The position numbers were made by a program, and so were the translations under genes. A stretch of DNA of 64,000 nt from Andeanibacterium fulvum. Its GTDB lineage: Bacteria > Pseudomonadota > Alphaproteobacteria > Sphingomonadales > Sphingomonadaceae. The stretch is from assembly GCF_037154085.1 (NCBI RefSeq), contig NZ_JBANRM010000001.1, positions 558,001 through 622,000 of the forward strand, written 5' to 3'. This document shows, piece after piece, positions 9,587 through 16,842 of the stretch. Under the pieces are notes generated by a model. That model did not search any database and had not been told where the DNA came from. It saw nothing but the letters and a program-made list of their open reading frames with translations. Positions within the stretch are counted from its first letter, which is position 1. Every line of letters starts with the position of its first letter.

Positions 9587-11380
9587 CTACATCCCGTAAG
9601 TGAAGACCAGCAGAAACGAGAGCGTCGCGACCATCAGCAGGACGAGCGGCACGCCAGCCCGGATATAGTCGGCGAAGGTATAATTGCCCTCGCCCATGAT
9701 CAGCAGATTGGTCTGATAGGCGATGGGCGTGGCGTAACACAAATTGCAGCCGAACAGGACGGCCAGGATCAGCGGCTCCTGCGGCAGGCCCAGTTCGCTG
9801 GCGATGCTGAAGGCAATGGGCGTGCCGATCGTGGCGGCCGTGGCGTTGGACGCGAAATTGGTCAGCACGGTCACGAACAGCATGATCGCCGCCAGCACTG
9901 CTGCGGGCGGCAGATGCTGCAATCCCAGCGCCATGGTCTCGCCCAGCCAGGCCGCCGCACCGCTTTCCAGAACCAGTTGACCAAGCGCGATGCTGGCCGC
10001 GACCAGCACGATGACCTTGGCGGACAATGCGCGCCCCACCCGGTCGAACTTCACGCAGCCGGTGATGAACATCAGGATCGCGCCGGCCAGTGCCGATATG
10101 GCGATGGGCAGCAGGCCGAAGGAAGCGAGGCCAATCGCCCCCAGCATGATCCCCAGCGCGATGAGAGCCTTGGAACGGCGCGGCACCTCGCGCGCACCGT
10201 CAAGGATCAGCAGCGCGTCATTGCGGGCAAATTCCTGCAAGTCCTCGATCAGGCCCATGGCAAGAAGGACATCGCCCTCCCCGATTTCCAGTTCGCCCGC
10301 AATCGGCGACGGCGGCCCCATCAGGCGGCGCGGCTTGTGAATGCCCAGGATGGCCGTGCTGTAGAGATCGGCGATTCCCGAAGTGGTCAGGGTCCGGCCG
10401 ATCAGGCGGGAATCCGCCGTCACGGCCATTTCCACCACCACGATATCGTCGCCCTTAGCGCGGGCCTTCCGCTCGATCCGGTCGATTGCCCAGGCGGGAG
10501 CAGCCTGCCCCTTGAATAGCCGCATCGCCTCTTCAAGGGCTTCATGCGTGCCTGACACGCGCAGCCGATGCCCTGCCTCAAGCGGGCCGGAAAAATCGGC
10601 ATCGAAAGCAAAGCCCGCCGGAAGGTTCACGCTCACCTGCTCGATCGTCTTGCCCTGTAGCTCGCTGCCTGCAGGAACCCGCAAGATCGCGGCGAACCGG
10701 CGCGGCTCGAAGGTCGCTTCCTTGCTGTGATCCGGCAATATCCGCGGCATCACCAGCCAGAGATAGGGCAGCGCGACCAGAGCGGCAGTGAGCACGATGG
10801 GCGTGAAATGGAACACGTTCATGTGCGGCATGCCCAGATCGCGCGCGATCGAAACCACCAGCAGATTGGTGGAGGTACCGATAGTCGTGGCCATCCCGCC
10901 GATCAGCACTGCCGCATTGACCGGCATCAGGGTCTTGGAAGCGGGCATTGCGCCATTGGCGGCAAGCTGCACGAAGATCGGCAGCAGCAGCACCAGAACC
11001 GGCGTATCGTTGACGAACATGGAGAGAGTGAAGGCGATCAGCAGCGAAACCAGCATGCCCAGCTGGTGATTGATGGCCCACACCCTGCCCAGCAGCCGCG
11101 CCGCGGGATCGAGCGCGCCGGTTACTACAAGCCCCCGCCCCATGATCATCAGCGCGCAGATGGTGATGAGAGCGTAGTGGCCGAAGCCCGAGAAGGCGAG
11201 CCGCAGCCCGTCGGTCGGCTGGCTATGCGGCAAGGGATAGAAATAGAGGCCAACCGCGATCAGCGCGATAGTGAGGAGCGAGACGATCTCCGCCGGCATC
11301 CGTCCGCGCGCGAAAGCGACGAACATGCCGATGGTGAGAATTATGGTAGCGATGGCGTGGAGGGACGGAATGGCAATCAT
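9587..11380 (-). CDS. SLC13/DASS-family anion permease with two TrkA-C domains
   Basis: A 597-residue inner-membrane transporter. About five N-terminal membrane helices include the family hallmarks NDTPVLVLLLP and TTIGTSTNLLV. A cytoplasmic insert (about 205-365) holds two TrkA-C regulatory domains (LRVPAGSELQGKTIEQVSV and VTADSRLIGRTLTTSGIADL). The second membrane half ends with the mirrored motif LTNFASNATAATIGTPIAF. Members carry di- and tricarboxylates, sulfate or other anions with sodium; the RCK-like insert is typical of bacterial sulfate/anion-type members, but the substrate cannot be told here. It is the first gene of a four-gene minus-strand cluster, 107 nt ahead of the MoaF-like gene. 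Confidence 0.87.
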   Translation of the reverse strand: MIAIPSLHAIATIILTIGMFVAFARGRMPAEIVSLLTIALIAVGLYFYPLPHSQPTDGLRLAFSGFGHYALITICALMIMGRGLVVTGALDPAARLLGRVWAINHQLGMLVSLLIAFTLSMFVNDTPVLVLLLPIFVQLAANGAMPASKTLMPVNAAVLIGGMATTIGTSTNLLVVSIARDLGMPHMNVFHFTPIVLTAALVALPYLWLVMPRILPDHSKEATFEPRRFAAILRVPAGSELQGKTIEQVSVNLPAGFAFDADFSGPLEAGHRLRVSGTHEALEEAMRLFKGQAAPAWAIDRIERKARAKGDDIVVVEMAVTADSRLIGRTLTTSGIADLYSTAILGIHKPRRLMGPPSPIAGELEIGEGDVLLAMGLIEDLQEFARNDALLILDGAREVPRRSKALIALGIMLGAIGLASFGLLPIAISALAGAILMFITGCVKFDRVGRALSAKVIVLVAASIALGQLVLESGAAAWLGETMALGLQHLPPAAVLAAIMLFVTVLTNFASNATAATIGTPIAFSIASELGLPQEPLILAVLFGCNLCYATPIAYQTNLLIMGEGNYTFADYIRAGVPLVLLMVATLSFLLVFTYGM

Positions 11381-11458
11381 TGCCGCAAGCCTAGCAAGGC
11401 TTTGTCCAAACGCGAACCCGCCGCGTCACCAATCCCCTCATGCGCAGGGCGATAAGGC

Positions 11459-11542
11459 TGGTGCCCCTGGCCCGACTCGAACGGGCACGTATTGCTACAA
11501 ACGATTTTGAGTCGTTCGCGTCTACCATTCCGCCACAGGGGC
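11459..11542 (-). tRNA. tRNA-Leu (anticodon CAA)
   Basis: On the minus strand the gene starts GCCCCTG and ends CAGGGGC-A-CCA, with perfectly paired acceptor arms. The anticodon stem AACGA/TCGTT encloses the loop CTCAAAA, giving anticodon CAA. A short variable arm and the T arm GCCCG-TTCGAGT-CGGGC follow. The CCA end is encoded. Confidence 0.96.
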
Positions 11543-11579
11543 CCTGCGCTCGCCGCGCTTAGCGGGGGTGAGCGCAGGG
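11542..11579 (-). terminator. Perfect 10-bp hairpin between a small exported-protein gene and tRNA-Leu
   Basis: The arms CCCTGCGCTC (11542-11551) and GAGCGCAGGG (11570-11579) are perfectly complementary around an 18-nt loop. The hairpin lies directly after the stop of the minus-strand gene at 11591 and abuts the tRNA 5' end. There is no clear T run, so it may terminate transcription or serve as a processing signal. Confidence 0.5.
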
Positions 11580-11590
11580 TTCAAGCGTGG

Positions 11591-11902
11591 TCAGAAATTC
11601 CACCCCAGATGAAGCCCCATGACCCGCATTTTCAGCGCCGCATTGCCCTTGTCCCAGTCGAGCGATGGGAGAGCCGCGGGCTTGTCGACCGCTTCGGGCC
11701 CCGCGATGCGCGGATAGGCAACCGACTGCCGCGCGGCGACGGGCGACGGCAGGACATCGGCCCTGACGCCTTCCGGTAGCTGGAATGTCGGCACGGCGGC
11801 CGGCTTGTGGCGTTGTACCACCACGCTGCGCAGTTCGACCTGCGGCGACTGTGCAGTCAGGCTGACGGCGGCCAGGCCGCCCAGAAATATGCTGAGACCC
11901 AT
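11591..11902 (-). CDS. Small exported or membrane-anchored protein of unknown function
   Basis: The ATG at 11902 follows a G-rich ribosome site (GGGGGG, 5 nt upstream) and gives 103 residues. The N-terminus MGLSIFLGGLAAVSLTAQ is a short hydrophobic segment, either a signal peptide or an anchor. The rest is proline/valine rich with no recognised domain and ends in MRVMGLHLGWNF, an aromatic C-terminus. It may belong to the efp/inositol-phosphatase transcription unit on the same strand, about 105 nt downstream of the latter. The frame continues upstream to another possible start at 11992, but the signal-like N-terminus and ribosome site favour 11902. Confidence 0.6.
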   Translation of the reverse strand: MGLSIFLGGLAAVSLTAQSPQVELRSVVVQRHKPAAVPTFQLPEGVRADVLPSPVAARQSVAYPRIAGPEAVDKPAALPSLDWDKGNAALKMRVMGLHLGWNF

Positions 11903-12007
11903 AAATGCCCCCCGATCTTTCGGATGGGGAGCATTTGGGGCACGCGTGGCTAATTCCGGGTTCCCGAATGCGGTACCCGGCGCATTAAGCACGAAATTGC
12001 GACAGGA

Positions 12008-12829
12008 TCAGCCCTTGATCGCGCCCGCGACGAGCTTGTGCAGCCGCGAATGGAGCGGATCGTTGCCGGCGATCACCTGCTTGTCGCAGATCGCTTCGGA
12101 ACGGCCGCGATAATCGGTGACGAACCCGCCGGCCTCACGCACCAGCAGGCAGCCCGCTGCCGTATCCCACGGGGCAAGATCGCTTTCCCAGAACCCGTCG
12201 AACCGCCCGGCTGCGACCCATGCCAGGTCGAGCGAGGCAGCGCCGAAGCGGCGGATACCGGCAACCTGCGGACCGATGGCCGCAAAGATGCGGGTCCATT
12301 CGTTGAAGTCGCCATGGGCGTGATAGGGAACGCCGGTTGCAATCAGCGCTTCCGACAGGTGCCGACGGGCGGACACGCGCAGGCGCGCATCATGCAGCCA
12401 GGCACCGCGTGCCTTTTCCGCCCAGAAAGTCTGGTCCGTGATCGGCTGATAGACCAGGCCCGCCACCACATCGCCCCAGCCCGAACCGTCGAGCTTGGGT
12501 TCCTGCACGGCAATCGAGATCGCGAAATGCGGGATGCCGTGGAGGAAGTTGGACGTGCCGTCGAGCGGATCGATGATCCAGCGCGGCTGGTTGGGGTTCG
12601 GGTCGATCTCGCCGCTTTCCTCAAGCAGGAAGCCCCAATCGGGGCGAGCCTGCCTGAGTTCGTCATACAGCGTACGCTCAGCCGCATGGTCCGCCTTGGA
12701 CACGAAGTCCGAGGGGCCCTTGCGGCTGACCTGCAGGTGCTCGACCTCGCCAAAGTCGCGGCGCAAGCGCCCACCCGCCTTGCGGGCGGCGCGTTCCATC
12801 ACGCGAATGAGGCCAGAAACTGCTGCCAT
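12008..12829 (-). CDS. Inositol monophosphatase family protein (SuhB-like)
   Basis: A 273-residue cytoplasmic phosphatase of the IMPase superfamily. The metal-binding motif 1 region is FLLEESGEI, motif 2 is WIIDPLDGTSNFLHG, and the C-terminal motif is APWDTAAGCLLVREAGG. These supply the acidic residues that hold two to three Mg ions for hydrolysis of myo-inositol-1-phosphate or similar phosphate esters such as adenosine 3',5'-bisphosphate. Length and motif order fit SuhB-like members, but substrate cannot be separated within this family. It follows efp and a 141-residue exported protein on the same strand, with a 59-nt gap. Confidence 0.9.
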   Translation of the reverse strand: MAAVSGLIRVMERAARKAGGRLRRDFGEVEHLQVSRKGPSDFVSKADHAAERTLYDELRQARPDWGFLLEESGEIDPNPNQPRWIIDPLDGTSNFLHGIPHFAISIAVQEPKLDGSGWGDVVAGLVYQPITDQTFWAEKARGAWLHDARLRVSARRHLSEALIATGVPYHAHGDFNEWTRIFAAIGPQVAGIRRFGAASLDLAWVAAGRFDGFWESDLAPWDTAAGCLLVREAGGFVTDYRGRSEAICDKQVIAGNDPLHSRLHKLVAGAIKG

Positions 12830-12888
12830 CGAAGTATTCCCCAGTTACAGCGCCGGAGCGCCGCCGGCACTCCAATGCGCGGAATGTG

Positions 12889-13314
12889 TCAGCGGCCCTC
12901 GCCGCTCTGCTTTGTGGCCGGCTTGGGAGCCGCCGCACCGCCGGCCTGAGCATTCGCCTTGAACGAAATGCCGCACACGCCGGCCGAAGCACGGTAGATG
13001 TCGCCGGGCTTCTTTTCGTCCAGCCCCTGCTCTTTCAGCACCTTGCCGGTGGCGACGCTGATCTTGCCCAGCGAATTGCCATACATGCAGGTCAGGAGAC
13101 GGGTCTTCACCGGCTGTTCCACTTCCTTCGAAGTGAAAGCGGTGTTGAACAGGCGGAAGATGATCGCCGCGCGCTGAATATCGGCCTGCTGTTCCGGCGT
13201 AAGCTTGGCCGGAGCAGCATTGGCCGCCCCTTCCTCGCCCGCGGCCTGGGCTGCGGGAGCGACCGCCGCGATCAGGGCGGCAGTGGTGGCGGCAAGAAGG
13301 AGCGGTTTCTTCAT
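12889..13314 (-). CDS. Conserved exported protein of unknown function
   Basis: A 141-residue protein with a standard signal peptide (MKKPLLLAATTAALIAAVAP, then AAQAAGEE). The mature part has a helical segment (LTPEQQADIQRAAIIFRLFN) and two cysteines, in RLLTCMYGNSLGKI and SAGVCGISFKA, that could form a periplasmic disulfide. The C-terminus is alanine/lysine rich and low in complexity. It starts 2 nt after the stop of efp, so it is co-transcribed with it. I do not recognise a named family and assign no function. Confidence 0.7.
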   Translation of the reverse strand: MKKPLLLAATTAALIAAVAPAAQAAGEEGAANAAPAKLTPEQQADIQRAAIIFRLFNTAFTSKEVEQPVKTRLLTCMYGNSLGKISVATGKVLKEQGLDEKKPGDIYRASAGVCGISFKANAQAGGAAAPKPATKQSGEGR

Positions 13315-13316
13315 GG

Positions 13317-13880
13317 TCAGTCGGCCTTTCTCACATATTCGCGTGCGTAGACGTCCACCACGATGCGGGTCCCGCTTTCGATATGCGGAGGCACCATCAC
13401 CCTGACGCCGTTTTCAAGCACAGCAGGCTTGTAGCTGGAGCTGGCGGTCTGCCCCTTAACCACGGCGTCGGCTTCGACGATTAGGGCTTCGACCTGTTCT
13501 GGAAGCTGAACGGAAATCGGACGCTCGTCATACATTTCGAGCACCACATCCATGCCGTCGGTCAGGAAGGCACGGGCTTCGCCCAGCAGGTCCGACTCGA
13601 GCGTGATCTGGTCGTAAGTGTCCTTGTCCATGAACACCAGCTGGTCGCCATCCTCGAAGAGGAACTGGAAATCCTTGGTATCGAGGCGCACGCGCTCGAC
13701 CGTGTCGGCGCTGCGGAAGCGCACGTTGGTCTTGCGGCCGTCGATCAGGTTCTTCATCTCGACCTGCATGAAGGCGCCGCCCTTGCCCGGCTGGGTGTGC
13801 TGGATCTTCGCGACTCTCCAGATGCCGCCCTCATATTCGAGGATATTGCCGGGGCGGATGTCCACGCCACTGATTTTCAT
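13317..13880 (-). CDS. efp: Translation elongation factor P
   Basis: The 187-residue product is exactly the usual EF-P length when started at the ATG at 13880 (MKISGVDIRPGNILEYEGG). It relieves ribosome stalling at polyproline stretches. The KOW-like N-domain carries the modification loop QHTQPGKGGAF with a lysine at the tip, the position that is beta-lysylated or otherwise modified in many bacteria. The two OB domains follow, ending in GTRIVVDVYAREYVRKAD. An upstream in-frame extension is non-conserved and discarded. It is the first gene of a minus-strand unit with an exported protein and the inositol-phosphatase gene, and is divergent from the 126-residue exported protein. Confidence 0.97.
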   Translation of the reverse strand: MKISGVDIRPGNILEYEGGIWRVAKIQHTQPGKGGAFMQVEMKNLIDGRKTNVRFRSADTVERVRLDTKDFQFLFEDGDQLVFMDKDTYDQITLESDLLGEARAFLTDGMDVVLEMYDERPISVQLPEQVEALIVEADAVVKGQTASSSYKPAVLENGVRVMVPPHIESGTRIVVDVYAREYVRKAD

Positions 13881-14037
13881 GGGATTCAGCTTTCCAATTG
13901 CAAAGAGCGTTGCACAAACATGCGTGTAGAGCGCGCGCCCTAGCGTGTGGCGTCGCCTTCGGCAAGCTGCAGCCACGTGCAAGCGCACTGGCGCACCAAG
14001 GCTGCCCATGCTAGCCGCCGCGGCGGAAAGAGGAGCC

Positions 14038-14418
14038 ATGAAACAGGCATGCAGCATCTTCCGCCGGGCCATGCTGGCTACGGTCCTTGCGTCGGCAGGC
14101 CCCGCCCTGGCGGATGATAGCGGCCGCCTCTCGACTCTCGAGCGCGGAACCTATGCCTGCGAACTGCCCGGCGACGCAGCCACCCAGCGCGGTGTTCCCG
14201 TGCCGGAAGAAGGCTTCGTCATCACCAATGGCTCCGCCTATTCGGCCGAAGGCAAGGCAGGCACCTATCTGCGGGTCGGCGACCGGGTGACGATGACCAG
14301 CGGCCCGCTCAAGGGCAATCGCTACGAAGTAAAGAGCGGCCGTTACCTGCGCAAACTTGATAAAAATGGCCAACCCACAGGCCTGCGCTGCATCAGGATC
14401 GGCGCGACACCGATGTGA
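14038..14418 (+). CDS. Small exported protein of unknown function
   Basis: The ATG at 14038 follows AGAGGAG at good spacing and gives 126 residues. The N-terminus (ACSIFRRAMLATVLASAGPA, cleaved near ALA-DD) is a signal peptide. Mature sequence contains two cysteines (TYACELPGDA and GLRCIRIG) and a beta-rich core (EGFVITNGSAYS, YLRVGDRVTMTSGPLKGNRY). The pattern resembles small beta-barrel periplasmic or surface proteins of Sphingomonadales, but I cannot name a family. Its 3' end overlaps thiE tail to tail by 26 nt, so both genes are fully coding in the overlap. Confidence 0.7.
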   Translation: MKQACSIFRRAMLATVLASAGPALADDSGRLSTLERGTYACELPGDAATQRGVPVPEEGFVITNGSAYSAEGKAGTYLRVGDRVTMTSGPLKGNRYEVKSGRYLRKLDKNGQPTGLRCIRIGATPM

Positions 14419-15034
14419 TCTTTTCGGCGAAGGCCCGCACGGCCGCCGCCTCGTCTCCGCTCCACACCGCACCCGATACGGCGAGGAAATCCGCCCCGCC
14501 CTCGATCAGCGCATCGCAGTTTTCCGGCGTGATCCCGCCGATGGCAACGCAGGGCAGTTCGAACAGGGCCGACCACCAGGCCAGAATTTCAGGTTCCGCG
14601 CGATGCTCGGTTTCCTTGGTCGTGGTCGGGAAGAAGGCCCCGAAGGCAACATAGTCCGCGCCCTCTTCTCCCGCTTCCATGGCCAGATGCCTGCTCGCAT
14701 GGCAGGTCACGCCGATCTGCGCGTCGCGCCCCAGCCTCTCGCGCGCCTCCTTCACCGAGCCATCGGACTGGCCCAGATGGACGCCATCGGCCTTGATCCG
14801 CTTTGCCAGCGCAATGGAGTCGTTGACGATGAAAGCCACGTCGCGTTCGGCGCAGATGCGCTGGAGCGGTTCGGCAAGGCGCACGGCCTCGTGTTCGTCC
14901 ACGCCCTTCACCCGGAACTGGAAGGCAGCAACCGGCCCGGCATCGAGCGCCTTTTCCAGGCGCGCAGGGAAGTCCCCCCCGACTTCGAGCGGGGAGATGA
15001 GATAGAGCTGGCAGTGTGGTGTTTCGGCAGTCAT
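14393..15034 (-). CDS. thiE: Thiamine phosphate synthase
   Basis: A 213-residue TIM-barrel enzyme that joins hydroxymethylpyrimidine diphosphate and thiazole phosphate to form thiamine phosphate. Diagnostic stretches are FQFRVKGVDEHE, FIVNDSIALAKRIKADGVHL, the phosphate-binding VAIGGITPENCDAL and the C-terminal GADFLAVSGAVW. The pyrimidine-site glutamine normally found in an LR-K-like motif is represented by the QFRVK stretch. No other thiamine genes flank it, so it is a stand-alone copy. It overlaps the convergent exported-protein gene by 26 nt. TenI-like proteins are similar, but the intact motifs favour thiE. Confidence 0.88.
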   Translation of the reverse strand: MTAETPHCQLYLISPLEVGGDFPARLEKALDAGPVAAFQFRVKGVDEHEAVRLAEPLQRICAERDVAFIVNDSIALAKRIKADGVHLGQSDGSVKEARERLGRDAQIGVTCHASRHLAMEAGEEGADYVAFGAFFPTTTKETEHRAEPEILAWWSALFELPCVAIGGITPENCDALIEGGADFLAVSGAVWSGDEAAAVRAFAEKITSVSRRS

Positions 15035-15114
15035 GGAATGCGCCTCTAGATTTTCCCGGCCGACTAGCCAAGCGTTCCAGCACGGTTCAGCTGTCTGCCC
15101 GCAGGAGACGCCCG

Positions 15115-15510
15115 ATGAAACACGCCCTTATCCTCCTCTCCGCCCTTGCCCTCGCCGGCTGCGTGCACACGCAGGATGCGCCGATCGTCAGCGCCGGGCC
15201 GATCCAGCCCACCGGCGCGCAAGTCGCGCTTGGCCAGCCGGTGCAGGTGGGCAAGCTGGTGGCGACGCCGATGGAAGTGGCGGAAGACAGCCGTTGCCCG
15301 ATGAATGCGCGCTGCGTCTGGGCGGGCCGCGTGATCCTCGTCACCCGCATTGACGGCCCCGGCTGGCGCGAGACAGTGCCGCTCACCCTGGGCGAATCCT
15401 ATGGCACCCACGGCACGATCCTGACGCTGACTTCGGCCAGCCCAGAACGGGTCACCGGCGAGGAACCGGTGCCCGAGAATTATCGCTTCGGCTTCGAAGG
15501 CGGGAACTAG
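15115..15510 (+). CDS. Putative lipoprotein with CP-x4-CVWAG motif
   Basis: A 131-residue lipoprotein: signal MKHALILLSALALAGC with lipobox ALAGC, and GGAGA upstream of the ATG. The mature protein carries the motif DSRCPMNARCVWAGR, which recurs in small proteobacterial proteins of unknown function; the two cysteines may pair. The remainder is beta-rich (GRVILVTRIDGPGWRETVPL). Its stop codon TAG lies in the CTAG that borders the inverted-repeat element at 15511-15772. Before that insertion the gene would have ended in the same CTAG as the convergent aldolase gene. Confidence 0.72.
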   Translation: MKHALILLSALALAGCVHTQDAPIVSAGPIQPTGAQVALGQPVQVGKLVATPMEVAEDSRCPMNARCVWAGRVILVTRIDGPGWRETVPLTLGESYGTHGTILTLTSASPERVTGEEPVPENYRFGFEGGN

Positions 15511-15772
15511 GTCGTAAACTCATAAATGCCACCCACGAGGTTTGAGGCAAAATGGCTCAGCGCAAGGAGGAGAGGCGTAGGAATATGTCGATATTTCCAG
15601 CCTCTCCGACGCGGCGCCGGGCCATTTTGGTCAAATCCCTGCGGGACATCCAAATGGCTTCCATCTCGAACCGAAAGACGCTTGCCATGGCAGCAAGCCG
15701 TCGCGGCGCGCCTTTCGGCCCGATATGTTCGCCATTTGGATGCCTCGTGACTGGCATTTATGAGTTTACGAC
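15511..15772. mobile_element. 262-bp miniature inverted-repeat element with two internal hairpin arms
   Basis: The ends are 30-bp inverted repeats (15511-15540 and 15743-15772) that match at 28 positions; both begin GTCGTAAACTCATAAATGCC read inwards. CTAG sits outside each end (15507-15510 and 15773-15776), consistent with target duplication of CTAG or TA. Inside are two nested hairpin arms. Arm 1 (15548-15629) has base CAAAATGGC/GCCATTTTG and inner stem GGAGAGGC/GCCTCTCC. Arm 2 (15647-15742) has base CATCCAAATGGC/GCCATTTGGATG, then CCGAAAG/CTTTCGG, and tip GCTTGC/GCAAGC. No transposase is encoded, so it would need one in trans, perhaps from an IS630 or IS5-type element (inferred from the CTAG/TA target only). 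It separates two convergent genes and could end transcripts from both. Confidence 0.85.
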
Positions 15773-16660
15773 CTAGGTAATCGACGCCCGGTAGATTTCG
15801 TCGATCGCGCTGGCTAGCGCGGCATCGAATTCCGCATCGCTCATGCCTGCGCGCAGATCTTCCAGCAGCGCCCGGCTGAAGCTGGCAATCATACCGGAGT
15901 TCTTTGCGAGTTCGGCGCAAGCATCGGGGCGGTTATAGCCGCCCGAGAGCGCCACCACGCGCGCGACCGCCGGATGGTCGACCAGCGCCTTGTAATGGTT
16001 GGCCACGACCGGGATCGACAGCTTGAGCATCACCACCTGGCCATCGGGCATGGCGTCGAGCTGCTTGAGGATTTCCTCGCGCAGGATGGTCTCACCCTCG
16101 GCGCGATCGGCGCTCTTGATGTTATATTCCGGCTCCAGAATCGGGATCAGCCCGGCATTCCAGATCTGTGCGCCGAACTCGAACTGCTGGGCGACATTGG
16201 CCGCAATGCCGGCCGGGTTCGCTGCGTTGATGACGCTGCGCATCTTGGTGCCGACCACGCCCAGCGCCTTCGCCCGGGCAAGCAATTCGTCGAGGCCCGG
16301 CATCGGCTTCATCATCTGGACGCCGTCCGCCTCGTCTTCCAGGCCCTTGTCGACCTTGAGGAAGGGAACGACATTGCGTTCGCGCAGCAAGGCAGGAACG
16401 GGCTTGCCATCGGCCTGCCCGTCCATCGTGCGTTCGAACAGGATCGCGCCGAGAACCTTTTCGCCGGTGAAGGCGGGAGAGGTGATGATCCGAACGCGCA
16501 TCTGGTGGATGAGGCCGAACATCTCCTCATCGGAAGACCAGGCACCTTCTTCGATACCATAGCCCTTGAGCGCCTTCGGCGTCGATCCGCCGCTCTGGTC
16601 GAGCGCGGCGATGAAGCCCTTACCCGTGCGAATCCGTTCCAGCATCTGAGCTTCGATCAT
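15773..16660 (-). CDS. Fructose-bisphosphate aldolase, class I
   Basis: A 295-residue class I (Schiff-base) aldolase that cleaves fructose-1,6-bisphosphate into dihydroxyacetone phosphate and glyceraldehyde-3-phosphate. Recognisable segments are GFIAALDQSGGSTPKALKGY near the N-terminus, FLKVDKGLEDEADGV, NIKSADRAEGE, MLKLSIPVVANHY with the lysine expected to form the Schiff base, and VVALSGGYNRPDACAEL. The ATG at 16660 follows GGAGAGG at good distance. It belongs to the tkt-gap-pgk glycolytic cluster but is separated from pgk by an acyltransferase on the opposite strand. Its TAG stop falls in the CTAG at the right border of the inverted-repeat element. Confidence 0.93.
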   Translation of the reverse strand: MIEAQMLERIRTGKGFIAALDQSGGSTPKALKGYGIEEGAWSSDEEMFGLIHQMRVRIITSPAFTGEKVLGAILFERTMDGQADGKPVPALLRERNVVPFLKVDKGLEDEADGVQMMKPMPGLDELLARAKALGVVGTKMRSVINAANPAGIAANVAQQFEFGAQIWNAGLIPILEPEYNIKSADRAEGETILREEILKQLDAMPDGQVVMLKLSIPVVANHYKALVDHPAVARVVALSGGYNRPDACAELAKNSGMIASFSRALLEDLRAGMSDAEFDAALASAIDEIYRASIT

Positions 16661-16758
16661 CGTCCTCTCCATTCGCCGAACTCTGTACCATCGCGACAGG
16701 TTAAAACAACGTCTCGGGCTATCGCTCCGTCGCAGCGCAACACACACCATTTCGGGCC

Positions 16759-16776
16759 AATTTTCGGAGGAAAATT
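16759..16776. promoter_or_regulatory. 18-bp palindrome in the aldolase/acyltransferase divergent spacer
   Basis: AATTTTC and GAAAATT form perfect 7-bp arms around GGAG. It is A+T rich and lies about 100 nt upstream of the aldolase start and 67 nt upstream of the acyltransferase start. The position suits an operator for either gene; no specific regulator is implied. Confidence 0.35.
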
Positions 16777-16842
16777 TCCCTGCGGTATTCTTGAAAAAGA
16801 CCCTCACTTAATCCACCCCTTGAAAATCAAGGGGGACTCTGC

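Noticed and set aside
15507..15920. Short open frames crossing the inverted-repeat element, considered as a truncated transposase
   Set aside because: They change frame at the element's hairpins, lack any transposase motif, and partly mirror the aldolase gene.
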